Positions 27,989 to 36,705 of a DNA stretch of 64,000 nt are shown in pieces (the stretch's first letter is position 1; each line of letters starts with the position of its first letter). The stretch is from contig NZ_RKMH01000003.1 in NCBI RefSeq assembly GCF_003797185.1, positions 124,001 to 188,000 on the forward strand, in the 5' to 3' direction. Below the pieces are notes generated by a model. The model worked only from the letters and a program-made list of their open reading frames with translations, had not been told where the DNA came from and searched no databases. This DNA is from Gordonia oryzae (GTDB taxonomy: Bacteria; Actinomycetota; Actinomycetes; Mycobacteriales; Mycobacteriaceae). Both the position numbers and the translations under genes were made by a program.

Positions 27989-28007
27989 GTATGTAATGCT
28001 CACCTTA
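27989..28007. promoter_or_regulatory. putative IdeR iron box 2 upstream of bfd-bfr
   Basis: GTATGTAATGCTCACCTTA agrees with 15 of 19 positions of the iron-box consensus, strongest in the right half (CTCACCTTA). It ends 21 bp before the bfd ATG and close to its GAGGTGAG ribosome site. A protein bound here could affect transcription start or elongation of bfd-bfr. Confidence 0.5.
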
Positions 28008-28028
28008 TAGCCGAATGAGGTGAGTTCC

Positions 28029-28208
28029 ATGTTCGTGTGTATCTGCCGCGCGGTCACCGAGGACGAGGTCCATGAGCACTGCACCGCGGGCGCTCGAACC
28101 GTCGAGGCGATCAGCGACCGCTGCGGCGCCGGCGAGGGATGTGGCACCTGCCTCGATCGGCTAGAGCAGATCGTGAGCGAACGGACCTCCGTCACCACCG
28201 CAGCCTGA
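28029..28208 (+). CDS. bfd: bacterioferritin-associated ferredoxin
   Basis: Small [2Fe-2S] protein of 59 residues that binds bacterioferritin and reduces its stored Fe(III) for release. The four cluster cysteines are visible in MFVCICRAVTEDEV and GCGTCLDRLEQIV, with one extra Cys in DRCGAGEG. GAGGTGAG (28017-28024) lies 4 bases before ATG 28029. It is followed 98 bp later by bfr, so storage and mobilisation are probably co-regulated, with possible iron boxes upstream. Confidence 0.92.
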   Translation: MFVCICRAVTEDEVHEHCTAGARTVEAISDRCGAGEGCGTCLDRLEQIVSERTSVTTAA

Positions 28209-28306
28209 CTCACCCGAGTTCCGCCCCTCCGCGAATCACGCGCGTAGGAAAATTTCGCGTGCTAACGTTCGAAGACACCAGGCCATGGACCGAACGGAGT
28301 TGCTGC

Positions 28307-28792
28307 ATGCGTGGAGACGACGAGGTCATCGCCCTACTCAATGAGCAACTGACCAGCGAATTGACGGCGATCAATCAGTACTTTCTGCATTCGAAGATGC
28401 AGGACAACTGGGGGCTGACCGGGGTGGCCGCCAAGACGCGCGCCGAATCTATCGAAGAAATGGCCCACGCGGAGATCCTCACCGACCGGATCCTGTTCCT
28501 CGAGGGCCTACCCAACTATCAGCAGATCCTCCCATTGCGCATCGGCCAGACCCTGCGTGAGCAATTCGAATGCGATCTGGCCATCGAGATCGAGGTAGTC
28601 GAGCGTCTCAAGCCGGGAATCGCGATGTGCCGCGACAAGGGTGACATCACTTCGGCGAAGCTCTTCGAGGAGATCCTCAAGGACGAAGAGCATCACATCG
28701 ACTACCTCGAGACCCAGCTCGAGCTGATGGATCGCCTCGGCGAGCAGCTCTACATGTCCAAAACGGTCGCCACACCACCCGACGTGGGCTGA
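28307..28792 (+). CDS. bfr: bacterioferritin
   Basis: Heme-containing iron storage protein of 161 residues forming a 24-mer shell. All ferroxidase ligands are present at their classical positions: Glu18, Glu51, His54, Glu94, Glu127 and His130. The heme-ligand Met is Met52 in SIEEMAHAEILTDRILFLEG. ATG 28307 has GGAG 7 bases upstream. The 3' end overlaps the convergent MFS gene by 43 bp. It should oxidise Fe(II) and store it, with Bfd from the upstream gene releasing it. Confidence 0.97.
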   Translation: MRGDDEVIALLNEQLTSELTAINQYFLHSKMQDNWGLTGVAAKTRAESIEEMAHAEILTDRILFLEGLPNYQQILPLRIGQTLREQFECDLAIEIEVVERLKPGIAMCRDKGDITSAKLFEEILKDEEHHIDYLETQLELMDRLGEQLYMSKTVATPPDVG

Positions 28793-29982
28793 TCGGGTCG
28801 TCGAGTCCGTCGCGCCGCCGCCAGGGCGACGGAAAGGACCACGAGTCCCGCCACCGCCAGCGCGGCCCCGAGCACCGACGGTGCGCGGTAGCCGTGACCC
28901 GCCTCGATCACGATGCCGCCGAGTGATGCTCCGGCGGCATTGGCGATGTTGAGGGCCGAATGGTTAAGCGCGGCCGCCAACGTCTGGGCGTCCTCGGCGA
29001 CATCCATCAGACGTGTCTGCAGCGCGGGCACCATCGAGGTACCGGCGACCCCGACCAAAAAGGTCAATGCCAGTGCAGCCCAGGCGATCTGAACGAAGAG
29101 GGCAAAGCAGAGCAGGACCGCGGCAAGTCCGGCGAGCCCCACCAGGATCGAACGCGACACGCTGCGGTCGGCGGCGATCCCCCCGATGATGTTGCCGACG
29201 ACCATGCCCAGCCCGAACAGCATCAACGCGAGCGGGACCAGCCCCACCGGCAGGCCACCGAGTGTGGTCAACGCGGTGTTCAGGTAGGTGTAGAACGCGA
29301 ACATCCCACCGAAACCCACGATTCCGGTGAACAAGGTGAACCACACCTGCGAGCGGCGCAGGGCGCCGAGTTCGGTGACCGGGTTGGTGGCGCGCATGTC
29401 ACGCAACGACGGGAGGCTGCGGATCAGGGCGGCCACCGTCGTCGCTCCGACGACGACGACCACCAGAAACGCACTGCGCCAACCGAAATGCTCACCGAGC
29501 CACGCGGCCATCGGCACGCCCGCGACGTTGGCCACCGCCAGGCCGAGCATGACCTGCCCGATGGCCTTGGCGCGCCTGCCCGGACCCGCGAGATGCGCTG
29601 CCACCAGAGCGGCGACCCCGAAATACGCGCCGTGCGGTAGACCGGCCACGAACCGCGCCGCGATGAGTAGCCCGAAGGTCGGCGCGAGCGCGGTCGCGAC
29701 GTTGCCGACGGTGAAGGCGACCATCAGGCCGATCAGCAGCGTGCGCCGCGACATCCGGGCGGTCAGAGCGGCGATGAGCGGCGCACCGACCACGACGCCG
29801 AGCGCATACGCCGAGATGACCGTCCCGGCTGTGGGCTCGCTGACATCGAGGGCTCCGGCGATGTTGGGCAACAGACCCATCGCGACGAATTCGGTGGTCC
29901 CGATACCGAAACCGCCGAGCGCGAGCGCCAGGATCGCCCAGCGCAGGGACCTCGGGCGACGAGAAGCACTGTCGGACAGCAT
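28750..29982 (-). CDS. MFS transporter, DHA1/AraJ-type efflux carrier
   Basis: Major facilitator of 410 residues with twelve predicted spans. It has the early GFGIGTTEFVAMGLLPNIAGAL segment characteristic of the drug:H+ antiporter-1 AraJ/YdhP group, the loop RMSRRTLLIGLM between spans 2 and 3, and RFVAGLPHGAYFGVAALVAAHLAG in span 4-5 (motif C-like). The frame is open to 30117, but only from a TTG; ATG 29982, just before RRPRSLRW and the first helix, is the likely start. The substrate is unknown; close relatives export sugars, drugs or purine derivatives. Confidence 0.88.
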   Translation of the reverse strand: MLSDSASRRPRSLRWAILALALGGFGIGTTEFVAMGLLPNIAGALDVSEPTAGTVISAYALGVVVGAPLIAALTARMSRRTLLIGLMVAFTVGNVATALAPTFGLLIAARFVAGLPHGAYFGVAALVAAHLAGPGRRAKAIGQVMLGLAVANVAGVPMAAWLGEHFGWRSAFLVVVVVGATTVAALIRSLPSLRDMRATNPVTELGALRRSQVWFTLFTGIVGFGGMFAFYTYLNTALTTLGGLPVGLVPLALMLFGLGMVVGNIIGGIAADRSVSRSILVGLAGLAAVLLCFALFVQIAWAALALTFLVGVAGTSMVPALQTRLMDVAEDAQTLAAALNHSALNIANAAGASLGGIVIEAGHGYRAPSVLGAALAVAGLVVLSVALAAARRTRRPDQPTSGGVATVLDM

Positions 29983-30168
29983 GATACCCAGACCATCGGA
30001 TACCTGAGACGGCGCTGCGCCAGAAGCAGGCGCCGCGTCGGCGGTCACGGAAGTGGGGTGGGCTGATCTCGACACGGGAGAGGCAACCACGGCGCGCCCG
30101 CTGCGGATTCCCGCCAACGGGCGTGAGTTCGTTCACACGGGCTTGTCGGACCGGAATCGAGCCGCCAG

Positions 30169-31803
30169 TCACGGTGTGGCGGCAGCGGATTCCTTCACCG
30201 ACGACGGGGTCGGCACCGGTGTCTGATCCGGTGCCGAACCGCTTGGGTGCTCACCTGGCGACGGCGCGGGAATCTCCGGCGTAGGTGACCCACTCGACTC
30301 GGGTGACGCACTCGGCGTAGGTGACGCACTCGGCGTAGGTGACGCACTCGGCGCGGACGCCGGCGACCGCCGTGCGCCGACAGCGCCCGCATCTCCGCCG
30401 ACAGCGCCCGCATCTCCGCCGACAGCGCTCTGTTGGGACGCAACCAGCGGCACCGCGACATGTGCCGGGGTCGACAGCACTGACGCACCCGCACCCGCAC
30501 CCATCGAACCGCTTGGCACCGTCGTGATGCCCTCTACGACGCGCGCCGCCCAAAACTTCACGAAATTGAGCGGCAATGCGGCGATGCTCTTGCCGCTGGC
30601 GAGCAGCGCCTGGGCTCCCTGCTCGAAGAGTTCGCCGTTCCAGGTGAGCACGCCGGTGATGATGTTCTCGAAGGCGTAGAGATCCGGCAGGTACGCGCCG
30701 TAACCCAGTTGTGGCAACTGCGGAAACCAGTCCATGACCCGGCGGATCGGCGGCTGGAAGTCGGCGAGGGTGATCCCGATGATGTCGGGTAGGCGGAACC
30801 GGTAGGCCACCAGGTCCGGGACCGAACAGTGCAGGCCCACCGCGTCGACGAGGTTCTGGGCGAGGATGGCCATCGATGAGGGTGAGGCGATCGTGCAGGT
30901 CTGCAGCGCCCCGCTCTGCGTACACGTCATCGACTCGTTCGCGCCGTTCATGTACCAGGTCGTGCCGGTACCCGGGAATTGATACATGTGAAACGGATAC
31001 TGACCGTGCTTCACCCAGTAGCCGAGCAGCGCGTCGAGGTCGCCGATCGGGTCATGGAACGGATCGGGGAGATCGCAAATCGGATCGCCCGCGATGCAGT
31101 AGGTGGTCACCGGCAGGCCCCCGTAGTCGGTGACAGCTCTGGTTCCGGACATGGTCAGACCGGGGATGATCCCGACCAGGGTCGCCTCGATTCCCTGTCC
31201 CCACAGCGTCGCCGACATCCGCGGATCGGAGTAGAGCTCTCCCGACACCGTGCGCGCACCGTCGGAATCGGTGGTGGAGATGACGTAGGTCGAGCCGTCG
31301 TCCATGATCACCGGCCGATTCGCACCGATGTCGGTGAGGACGTCACCGGCCACCCGCGCTCCCTGCGAATAGCCGGCGATGACGATCTTCTTGTCGGCAC
31401 CGCACTGCCGCTGGTAGGCGGCGACGGCCTGCTCCAGCTTGGCCACCCCTTCGGCCTCGCTGGCGTTGTACCCGACAGACCCGAGTGGCCAGATGGTCGC
31501 GGAGTACGGGATGTGCTCGATCTCGTAGGCGTCCGCGCCGGAGTACGGACTGTTCGGCAGCTCTTCCCAGTGTGCGCCGTGCCCGGTGTAGCGCTGCTCG
31601 ATACCGACGAGATACGAACCGTCGGAATTCCACGTGCCGCCGACGATGAACACCCGACCGGGTTGACTGCACGCCGTCGCCGATTCCGCCGACGCGACCC
31701 CGTGACCCCAGAGTGCGGCCGCGATGAGCGCCACACTCGCGGCACCGACCACTGTGGTCGAGATGCCGCCGCGCAGCGAGGCGAAGAAGGGTGAGAGCCG
31801 CAT
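30169..31803 (-). CDS. secreted PE-PPE-domain serine hydrolase with repetitive Ser/Pro tail
   Basis: Exported alpha/beta hydrolase of 544 residues. A signal peptide (hydrophobic core about 15-35) ends near SAESATA. The PE-PPE domain (about 40-280) has the nucleophile elbow IAGYSQGARVAGDV and a GGLPVTTYCIAGDPICDLPDPFHDP region with the likely acid and His (WVKHGQYPFHMY). A second, unrecognised region (about 300-440) follows, then a low-complexity tail of GGDAGAV and SPTPSA repeats. In mycobacteria such enzymes include acyltransferases or esterases for cell-envelope lipids. AAGGA lies 6 bases before ATG 31803. The exact substrate cannot be read. Confidence 0.85.
   Translation of the reverse strand: MRLSPFFASLRGGISTTVVGAASVALIAAALWGHGVASAESATACSQPGRVFIVGGTWNSDGSYLVGIEQRYTGHGAHWEELPNSPYSGADAYEIEHIPYSATIWPLGSVGYNASEAEGVAKLEQAVAAYQRQCGADKKIVIAGYSQGARVAGDVLTDIGANRPVIMDDGSTYVISTTDSDGARTVSGELYSDPRMSATLWGQGIEATLVGIIPGLTMSGTRAVTDYGGLPVTTYCIAGDPICDLPDPFHDPIGDLDALLGYWVKHGQYPFHMYQFPGTGTTWYMNGANESMTCTQSGALQTCTIASPSSMAILAQNLVDAVGLHCSVPDLVAYRFRLPDIIGITLADFQPPIRRVMDWFPQLPQLGYGAYLPDLYAFENIITGVLTWNGELFEQGAQALLASGKSIAALPLNFVKFWAARVVEGITTVPSGSMGAGAGASVLSTPAHVAVPLVASQQSAVGGDAGAVGGDAGAVGARRSPASAPSASPTPSASPTPSASPESSGSPTPEIPAPSPGEHPSGSAPDQTPVPTPSSVKESAAATP
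30302..30355. repeat. 18-bp tandem repeat, three exact copies, in hydrolase tail
   Basis: GGTGACGCACTCGGCGTA occurs exactly three times at 30302, 30320 and 30338, with degenerate flanking copies. On the coding strand it gives in-frame six-residue SPTPSA-type units in the C-terminal tail. Exact identity suggests recent slippage. Confidence 0.9.
30379..30428. repeat. 21-bp tandem repeat in hydrolase tail
   Basis: Two exact copies of a 21-bp unit (30379-30399 and 30400-30420) and a partial third encode GGDAGAV-type heptapeptides in frame. They lie immediately N-terminal to the SPTPSA repeats in the protein. Confidence 0.85.
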
Positions 31804-32003
31804 CGGACGTCCTTGGGCGAGAGAACTGTGATGTGGCGAGAGTAAGCAGACGGCGCGGCCGATTCCGGCGGATCGGTCCAGATCAGTTTGGCTATTGGTC
31901 CGTCCGAGCGACACCCTAGCGCCACGCCCGAACCCCACTGACCGTTTCTGTCCAGCACGCAAACCAGGCTGAGCAGGAGGGTTCTCAACCGTCGACGACC
32001 GTG

Positions 32004-32010
32004 TTATATC
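32004..32010 (+). promoter_or_regulatory. likely -10 element for the SAM riboswitch transcript
   Basis: TTATATC in otherwise GC-rich DNA, about 10 bp upstream of the first riboswitch helix at 32021, is well placed as a -10 element. A weak -35 candidate (TTCTCA, 31982-31987) lies 16 bp before it. Confidence 0.5.
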
Positions 32011-32019
32011 CTTGTCGCC

Positions 32020-32136
32020 AGGTCATGAGTATCAGCATCAAGCCCCGGCTCGCTGATCGGCAACCCTCCAACCGCGGTGGGGTGCTCCGGGTGATGACCG
32101 GGTTGTGGGATGGCGACGAGCATCCCCGGCAAGCGC
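32020..32136 (+). ncRNA. SAM-IV riboswitch
   Basis: S-adenosylmethionine-sensing leader upstream of metY. Helix P1 pairs GGTCAT (32021-32026) with ATGACC (32094-32099). P2 pairs ATCAGC (32031-32036) with GCTGAT (32052-32057). The SAM-binding core is seen in GGCAACCCTCC and CGCGGTGGGGTGCTCCGGG. The segment after P1 (GGTTGTGGGATGGCGACGAGC onward to about 32136) fits the extra downstream helices that separate class IV from class I. Actinobacterial SAM-IV elements precede sulfhydrylase genes, as here. High SAM should repress the metY-metX operon. Confidence 0.9.
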
Positions 32137-32176
32137 GGGTCCGAAGGTCGGACCCCATCAGGGTCACCACACCCTG
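32137..32176 (+). promoter_or_regulatory. two hairpins, probable riboswitch expression platform
   Basis: GGGTCCGA/TCGGACCC (32137-32144 with 32148-32155) and CAGGGT/ACCCTG (32159-32164 with 32171-32176) form successive perfect stems between the SAM-IV aptamer and the metY ATG at 32203. No U-tract follows, so control of translation or Rho access is as likely as intrinsic termination. Confidence 0.6.
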
Positions 32177-32202
32177 CCGACCGCAGAAAGTGATCTATTT
32201 TC

Positions 32203-33537
32203 ATGTCTGACGTAGCCAACGACGGCGCCGATGCCCAGAACCCAGCCGACAACTGGAGTTTCGAGACCAAGCAGATCCATGTGGGCCAGTCGGCCGACCC
32301 CGCGACAAACGCTCGTGCACTGCCGATCTACCAGACCACATCGTACGTCTTCAACGACACCACCCACGCGGCCAACCTCTTCGGCCTCGCCGAGCCGGGC
32401 AACATCTACACCCGCATCATGAACCCCACTCAGGACGCCGTCGAGCAGCGGGTCGCCGCGCTCGAAGGCGGCGTGGCGGCATTGTTGGTAGCGTCCGGTC
32501 AGGCCGCCGAGACCTACGCCATCCTCAACATCGTGGAGAACGGCGGACACGTCGTGTCGAGCCCGCGCCTCTACGGCGGGACCTACAACCTCTTCCACTA
32601 CACGCTGCCGAAGCTGGGCATCGAGGTGAGCTTCGTCGAGGATCCCGAGGATCTCGATTCGTGGCAGGCCGCGGTCCGCGACAACACCCGTGCGTTCTAC
32701 GGCGAGTCGATCTCCAACCCCAACAACGAGGTCCTCGACATCGAGGGCATTTCCGGGGTCGCCCATCGCAACGGCGTGCCGCTGATCGTCGACAACACCG
32801 TGGCCACCCCGTACCTGCTGAACCCGCTGGCCCATGGCGCCGACATCGTCGTTCATTCGGCGACCAAGTACATCGGTGGGCACGGCACCGCGATCGGCGG
32901 CATCATCGTCGACGGCGGCACCTTCGATTGGCGGGTGCAGCGTGACGGTCAGGATCTATTCCCCGGCTTCACCGTCCCCGATCCCAGCTATCACGGTGCG
33001 GTGTTCGCCGACCTCGGTGCGCCGGCGTACGCGCTCAAGGCGCGCGTGCAGTTGCTACGTGACACCGGTGCGGCGATCTCGCCGTTCAACGCCTTCTTGC
33101 TCGCCCAGGGACTGGAAACCCTGAGCCTGCGCGTCGAGCGCCACGTCGCCAACGCGCAGCGGGTCGCGGCCTATCTCGCCGATCACGCTCAGGTCGAGTC
33201 GGTGGCCTACGCCGGTCTGCAGTCCTCGCCCTGGTATTCCCGTGGTCAGAAGCTCGCCCCCAAGGGACAGGGCGCGATCATCGGCTTCGAGATCGCCGGA
33301 GGCGTCGACGCCGGGAAGCGCTTCGTCGAGGCATTGACGCTGCATAGCCATGTCGCCAACATCGGTGATGTGCGCTCGTTGGTCATCCACCCCGCGTCGA
33401 CCACCCACAGCCAGTTGACCCCCGAGGAACAGCTCGCTGCCGGCGTAACCCCAGGCCTGGTGCGCCTGGCCGTCGGTATCGAGGGCATCGACGACATCAT
33501 CGCCGACCTCGACCAGGGTTTCGCGGCTGCCAAGTAG
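32203..33537 (+). CDS. metY: O-acetylhomoserine sulfhydrylase
   Basis: PLP enzyme making homocysteine from O-acetylhomoserine and sulfide (annotated metC in M. tuberculosis Rv3340). The 444-residue protein has the cofactor Lys in [18 protein letters not shown] (about 222-239), the PLP-phosphate Tyr region [23 protein letters not shown], and [16 protein letters not shown]. Length above 420 fits the sulfhydrylase branch rather than cystathionine lyase. The ribosome site is weak, consistent with control by the riboswitch leader. metX follows 25 bp downstream. Confidence 0.94.
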   Translation: MSDVANDGADAQNPADNWSFETKQIHVGQSADPATNARALPIYQTTSYVFNDTTHAANLFGLAEPGNIYTRIMNPTQDAVEQRVAALEGGVAALLVASGQAAETYAILNIVENGGHVVSSPRLYGGTYNLFHYTLPKLGIEVSFVEDPEDLDSWQAAVRDNTRAFYGESISNPNNEVLDIEGISGVAHRNGVPLIVDNTVATPYLLNPLAHGADIVVHSATKYIGGHGTAIGGIIVDGGTFDWRVQRDGQDLFPGFTVPDPSYHGAVFADLGAPAYALKARVQLLRDTGAAISPFNAFLLAQGLETLSLRVERHVANAQRVAAYLADHAQVESVAYAGLQSSPWYSRGQKLAPKGQGAIIGFEIAGGVDAGKRFVEALTLHSHVANIGDVRSLVIHPASTTHSQLTPEEQLAAGVTPGLVRLAVGIEGIDDIIADLDQGFAAAK

Positions 33538-33562
33538 TTTCCAGGACAGGAGCACAACACCC

Positions 33563-34711
33563 GTGTCGGTGAGCATCGATCCCCAGGCGACCACGACGCA
33601 TCAGCCCCCGTGGGAACGAGTTCCCGATGGGCAGATGATCCGAATGCGCCTGGGGTCGTTGTCCCTCGACAACGGGCAGCAACTCGACGACGTCACCCTG
33701 GCGTTCCAGCGCTGGGGGGCGTTGTCGCCCGCACGGGACAACGTGATCCTCACCCTGCACGCCCTGACCGGTGACTCGCACGTCACCGGCGCCCGCAGCG
33801 ATGAACATCCCTCCCCCGGGTGGTGGGACGGTCTGATCGGGCCGGGGGCGGCCATCGACACCGACGAATGGTGCGTCATCTCCGCCAACGTCCTCGGCGG
33901 CTGCCGTGGGTCGACGGGCCCATCGTCGCCGGATTCGCAAGGGCGGCCCTGGGGTTCACGCTTCCCCAACATCACCGTGCTCGATCAGGTACGTGCCGAG
34001 GCGGCCCTGCTCGACAGCCTCGGCATCCAAGGAATCGGCGCGGTACTCGGCGGCTCGATGGGCGGCGCTCGTGCGCTCGAGTGGGCAATCGAGTACCCCG
34101 ATCGGGTCCGCAGCGCACTCGTGTTGGCAGTCGGCGCGCGTGCCACCGCCGATCAGATCGGCACGCAGACCACCCAGATCGCGGCCATCACCTCCGATCC
34201 CGACTGGCAGGGCGGCGACTACCACGGCACCGGGCGGTCCCCGATCGCCGGCCTCGGGATCGCCCGGCGCATCGCACACCTCACCTACCGATTCGAGGGC
34301 GAGCTCGACGAGCGGTTTGCCAATAGGCCTCAGGAGCAAGAGAATCCGTTACTCGGCGGCCGCTATGCGATTCAGAGCTATCTCGAGCACCAGGCCGACA
34401 AGCTGATCGAGCGCTTCGATCCGGGCAGCTACGTGGTGCTCTCCAACGTGCTGAACCACCATGACGTCGGCCGCAACCGGGGCGGGATCGCCGCGGCTCT
34501 CTCCTCGTGCACCGTCCCGACCATCGTCGCCGGCATCGATTCGGATCGCTTGTATCCGTTACGGTTACAGGCCGAGATCGCCGAGGGCCTCGGCAATTGC
34601 GTCGGCGGGCTTCAGGTCGTGCGGTCCGACAAAGGCCACGACGGATTCCTCACCGAGTTCGATGCGATCGCCGATCTCCTCAAGCGCACGGTGGAACTCG
34701 CGCGCCGCTGA
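33563..34711 (+). CDS. metX: homoserine O-acetyltransferase
   Basis: Acetylates homoserine with acetyl-CoA, supplying the substrate of MetY. Alpha/beta-hydrolase fold of 382 residues: nucleophile Ser in [18 protein letters not shown] (about 161), the Asp in [12 protein letters not shown], and the His in [13 protein letters not shown] near the C-terminus. [11 protein letters not shown] and [12 protein letters not shown] are family hallmarks. It starts at GTG 33563 with AGGAG 9 bases upstream. In the SAM-IV controlled operon with metY (metA in the M. tuberculosis naming). Confidence 0.95.
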   Translation: MSVSIDPQATTTHQPPWERVPDGQMIRMRLGSLSLDNGQQLDDVTLAFQRWGALSPARDNVILTLHALTGDSHVTGARSDEHPSPGWWDGLIGPGAAIDTDEWCVISANVLGGCRGSTGPSSPDSQGRPWGSRFPNITVLDQVRAEAALLDSLGIQGIGAVLGGSMGGARALEWAIEYPDRVRSALVLAVGARATADQIGTQTTQIAAITSDPDWQGGDYHGTGRSPIAGLGIARRIAHLTYRFEGELDERFANRPQEQENPLLGGRYAIQSYLEHQADKLIERFDPGSYVVLSNVLNHHDVGRNRGGIAAALSSCTVPTIVAGIDSDRLYPLRLQAEIAEGLGNCVGGLQVVRSDKGHDGFLTEFDAIADLLKRTVELARR

Positions 34712-34726
34712 CGCGCTCACGCCAAC

Positions 34727-34777
34727 ACGCACCGACACGCGCACGACGCTGCAGTCGTCGTGGGCGAGTCGGTGCGT
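34727..34777. terminator. nested hairpin between convergent metX and Hsp70-like gene
   Basis: Outer arms ACGCACCGAC (34727-34736) and GTCGGTGCGT (34768-34777) are exact complements, with an inner CACGACG/CGTCGTG stem. The symmetry would serve both convergent transcripts. Confidence 0.7.
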
Positions 34778-34778
34778 C

Positions 34779-36296
34779 TCAGCGGGCGGGCGTGGTGGTA
34801 GTCGTCTCCGCCGGGTTCCCCGCACTCGGCGCCTGAGGGGTACTCGACGACGGCTGTGGTGGCCGGATCTCCGGAACGAATTCTGGCGCACCCGTCTGCG
34901 GAGGCACGCTGCCGGGGATCAGACCGGACGGGATCGGCACCGTCGGATACGGAGTCAGCGTCGGGCCGGTCGGGATGGTGGTCGACGGCGTGGTGGTGTT
35001 GGGCACCAGCGTCAGGGTGGTCGTCGACGGCGTGAGCGGCAGTTCGGTCGTCGCCCAGCTCGGGAGTTGCTCACGCCCGTCCGGCGAGATCGGCGACGAC
35101 ACCGCGACCGAGGTCACCACCGACGTCGTCTGGTAAGGCGACGTCGTGGTGAATCCCGCATCCCTAGTGGTGTCCATCGTGTGCGCATCGGCGGTGCGCG
35201 CCGGCGAAGGTATCGGGTCGGCGTCGTCGGTCACGATGGCGCCGACGACGACCGCCGCCATCACGACCGCACCGACGATCCCGGCCGCGATCGCCACCGG
35301 TACCGCCGACCAGCTACCCGCGCGGCGACCGCCGATGAAGGCCAGTCGGCTAATGCCCGCGTTACCGGCGAGCATCGCCGCACCGGTGGCCGCGGCCACT
35401 TCCGGCGACGCCGGGGTGAGGAGTTCGAGTCCGGCATCGGGCACGATTCGTCGGGTGACGGGCAGATTCGCCAACCCACCGACCAGCACCGCGGCGGTGG
35501 GGGCGACACCGCCCACCCGGAGATCGGCGAGGTAACGGGCGAATACCTCGCGCGCCTCGTCGACCATCGGGCCGGCGACCCGCTCGACGGTCGCCGAGGT
35601 CAGCGACACCCCGGCCAATCCTGCCGATGCGCCCAGCCCCGCGGTGGATGCATCCGACGCGGCGATCTCTTCTTTTGCGGTGCGGCAAGCGCTGACCAGC
35701 TTGGCCCGCTCGCGTCTGGTGCGGGTGCCGGCGTCTGCGCCGTCCGCCTCCGCAGCGATGTGGTCGGCGAGCGCCTCGTCGATCCGGCGTCCGCTGAGCA
35801 CCGTCGACCTCTCGATCGGCCCGACTCGACCCGCGACCGGATCCACGGTGTACAGCGACATGCCGGTATCGCCGCAATCGGCGACGACCACCGACGGGAA
35901 TCGTCCGATCTGCCCGGTTCGGGTCAGGAATTCGGCGACCGCTTCGTCATCGGAGCCGAGGTGGATCTGTCGACGGGTACCCGACCCTCCCGAGCGCAAA
36001 CGACGGCGCTGGGTGGCCGTCCGCGCCACCACCCCGATCGGGCCGACGCGTCGTTTGGCTGAGCGGGCGGCGTCGAGCATCAGGTCGATGCCTGCGTTCA
36101 CCCGTCCTACCAAATCGAGTCCGTCGGTGGTATCTACGTCGAAGACGCGCGTCTCGAGGGCGGTGCGACCCGCCTCGTCGTGCGTGAGCAGGACGTAATG
36201 GATCATTCCCTCACCGACGGAGACGCCCAGCGATGTGGTGTCGCCCGGTCTTTCCTGGTCAGTGATCTCGAACGTCGATCTGATACCTATCCCCAA
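34779..36296 (-). CDS. membrane-anchored Hsp70-like actin-fold ATPase
   Basis: Protein of 505 residues. Residues 20-325 look like an Hsp70/actin-type ATPase: a phosphate-1-like strand (LGVSVGEGMIHYVLL), phosphate-2-like ADCGDTGMSLYTVD (139-152), the Hsp70 connecting helix text AKLVSACRTAKEEIAAS (198-214) and the adenosine motif AAVLVGGLANLPVTRRIV (268-285). A membrane span follows (about 331-354), then about 150 residues of Thr/Pro/Ser-rich sequence predicted outside. No Hsp70 substrate-binding domain is present. The only upstream start is TTG 36296 (an in-frame stop precedes it); ATG 36206 is an alternative. Function unknown; a signalling or envelope role is inferred. Confidence 0.75.
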   Translation of the reverse strand: MGIGIRSTFEITDQERPGDTTSLGVSVGEGMIHYVLLTHDEAGRTALETRVFDVDTTDGLDLVGRVNAGIDLMLDAARSAKRRVGPIGVVARTATQRRRLRSGGSGTRRQIHLGSDDEAVAEFLTRTGQIGRFPSVVVADCGDTGMSLYTVDPVAGRVGPIERSTVLSGRRIDEALADHIAAEADGADAGTRTRRERAKLVSACRTAKEEIAASDASTAGLGASAGLAGVSLTSATVERVAGPMVDEAREVFARYLADLRVGGVAPTAAVLVGGLANLPVTRRIVPDAGLELLTPASPEVAAATGAAMLAGNAGISRLAFIGGRRAGSWSAVPVAIAAGIVGAVVMAAVVVGAIVTDDADPIPSPARTADAHTMDTTRDAGFTTTSPYQTTSVVTSVAVSSPISPDGREQLPSWATTELPLTPSTTTLTLVPNTTTPSTTIPTGPTLTPYPTVPIPSGLIPGSVPPQTGAPEFVPEIRPPQPSSSTPQAPSAGNPAETTTTTPAR

Positions 36297-36381
36297 TTAG
36301 TTTTGCTAACAATATCTCCGCCCGGCGGAGCCTGCGCGTCGGGTCCATACCCCGAATGTCACGCCGAGGTCACCAGTGTAA

Positions 36382-36705
36382 TCAATCTGTACCCAAAGGA
36401 TCGATAGAGGTTGCGAGCCAGAGGATCAGCGCGCCTGCCGACGCCATTACCGCAACATCGAAGAATTTGCCTCTGACCTGCAGCAATCCCGCTCGCGAGG
36501 TGGGGATCAGCGCGCGCAGAAGTGCGCCGAACAACAACGCCGATCCGAACACGAACGCTCCGCGACGCCAGCGATCGAACAACACGAGTGCCGCGGCGGC
36601 CACGACGCCGAGCAGCACCAGCAGGTAGGAAATCTGTACTGCGTAGGCGCGCACCCGTCGGACGTGGCGCAACCGCTCCACCCGTTGGGGTACGCCACCG
36701 GTCAT
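36382..36705 (-). CDS. DUF3017 small membrane protein
   Basis: Protein of 107 residues with three hydrophobic spans (about 21-40, 48-66 and 80-100) after a basic N-terminus. It occupies the place of the M. tuberculosis gene directly downstream of folD (Rv3355c). ATG 36705 overlaps the folD stop (ATGA). The biochemical role is unknown. Confidence 0.82.
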   Translation of the reverse strand: MTGGVPQRVERLRHVRRVRAYAVQISYLLVLLGVVAAAALVLFDRWRRGAFVFGSALLFGALLRALIPTSRAGLLQVRGKFFDVAVMASAGALILWLATSIDPLGTD

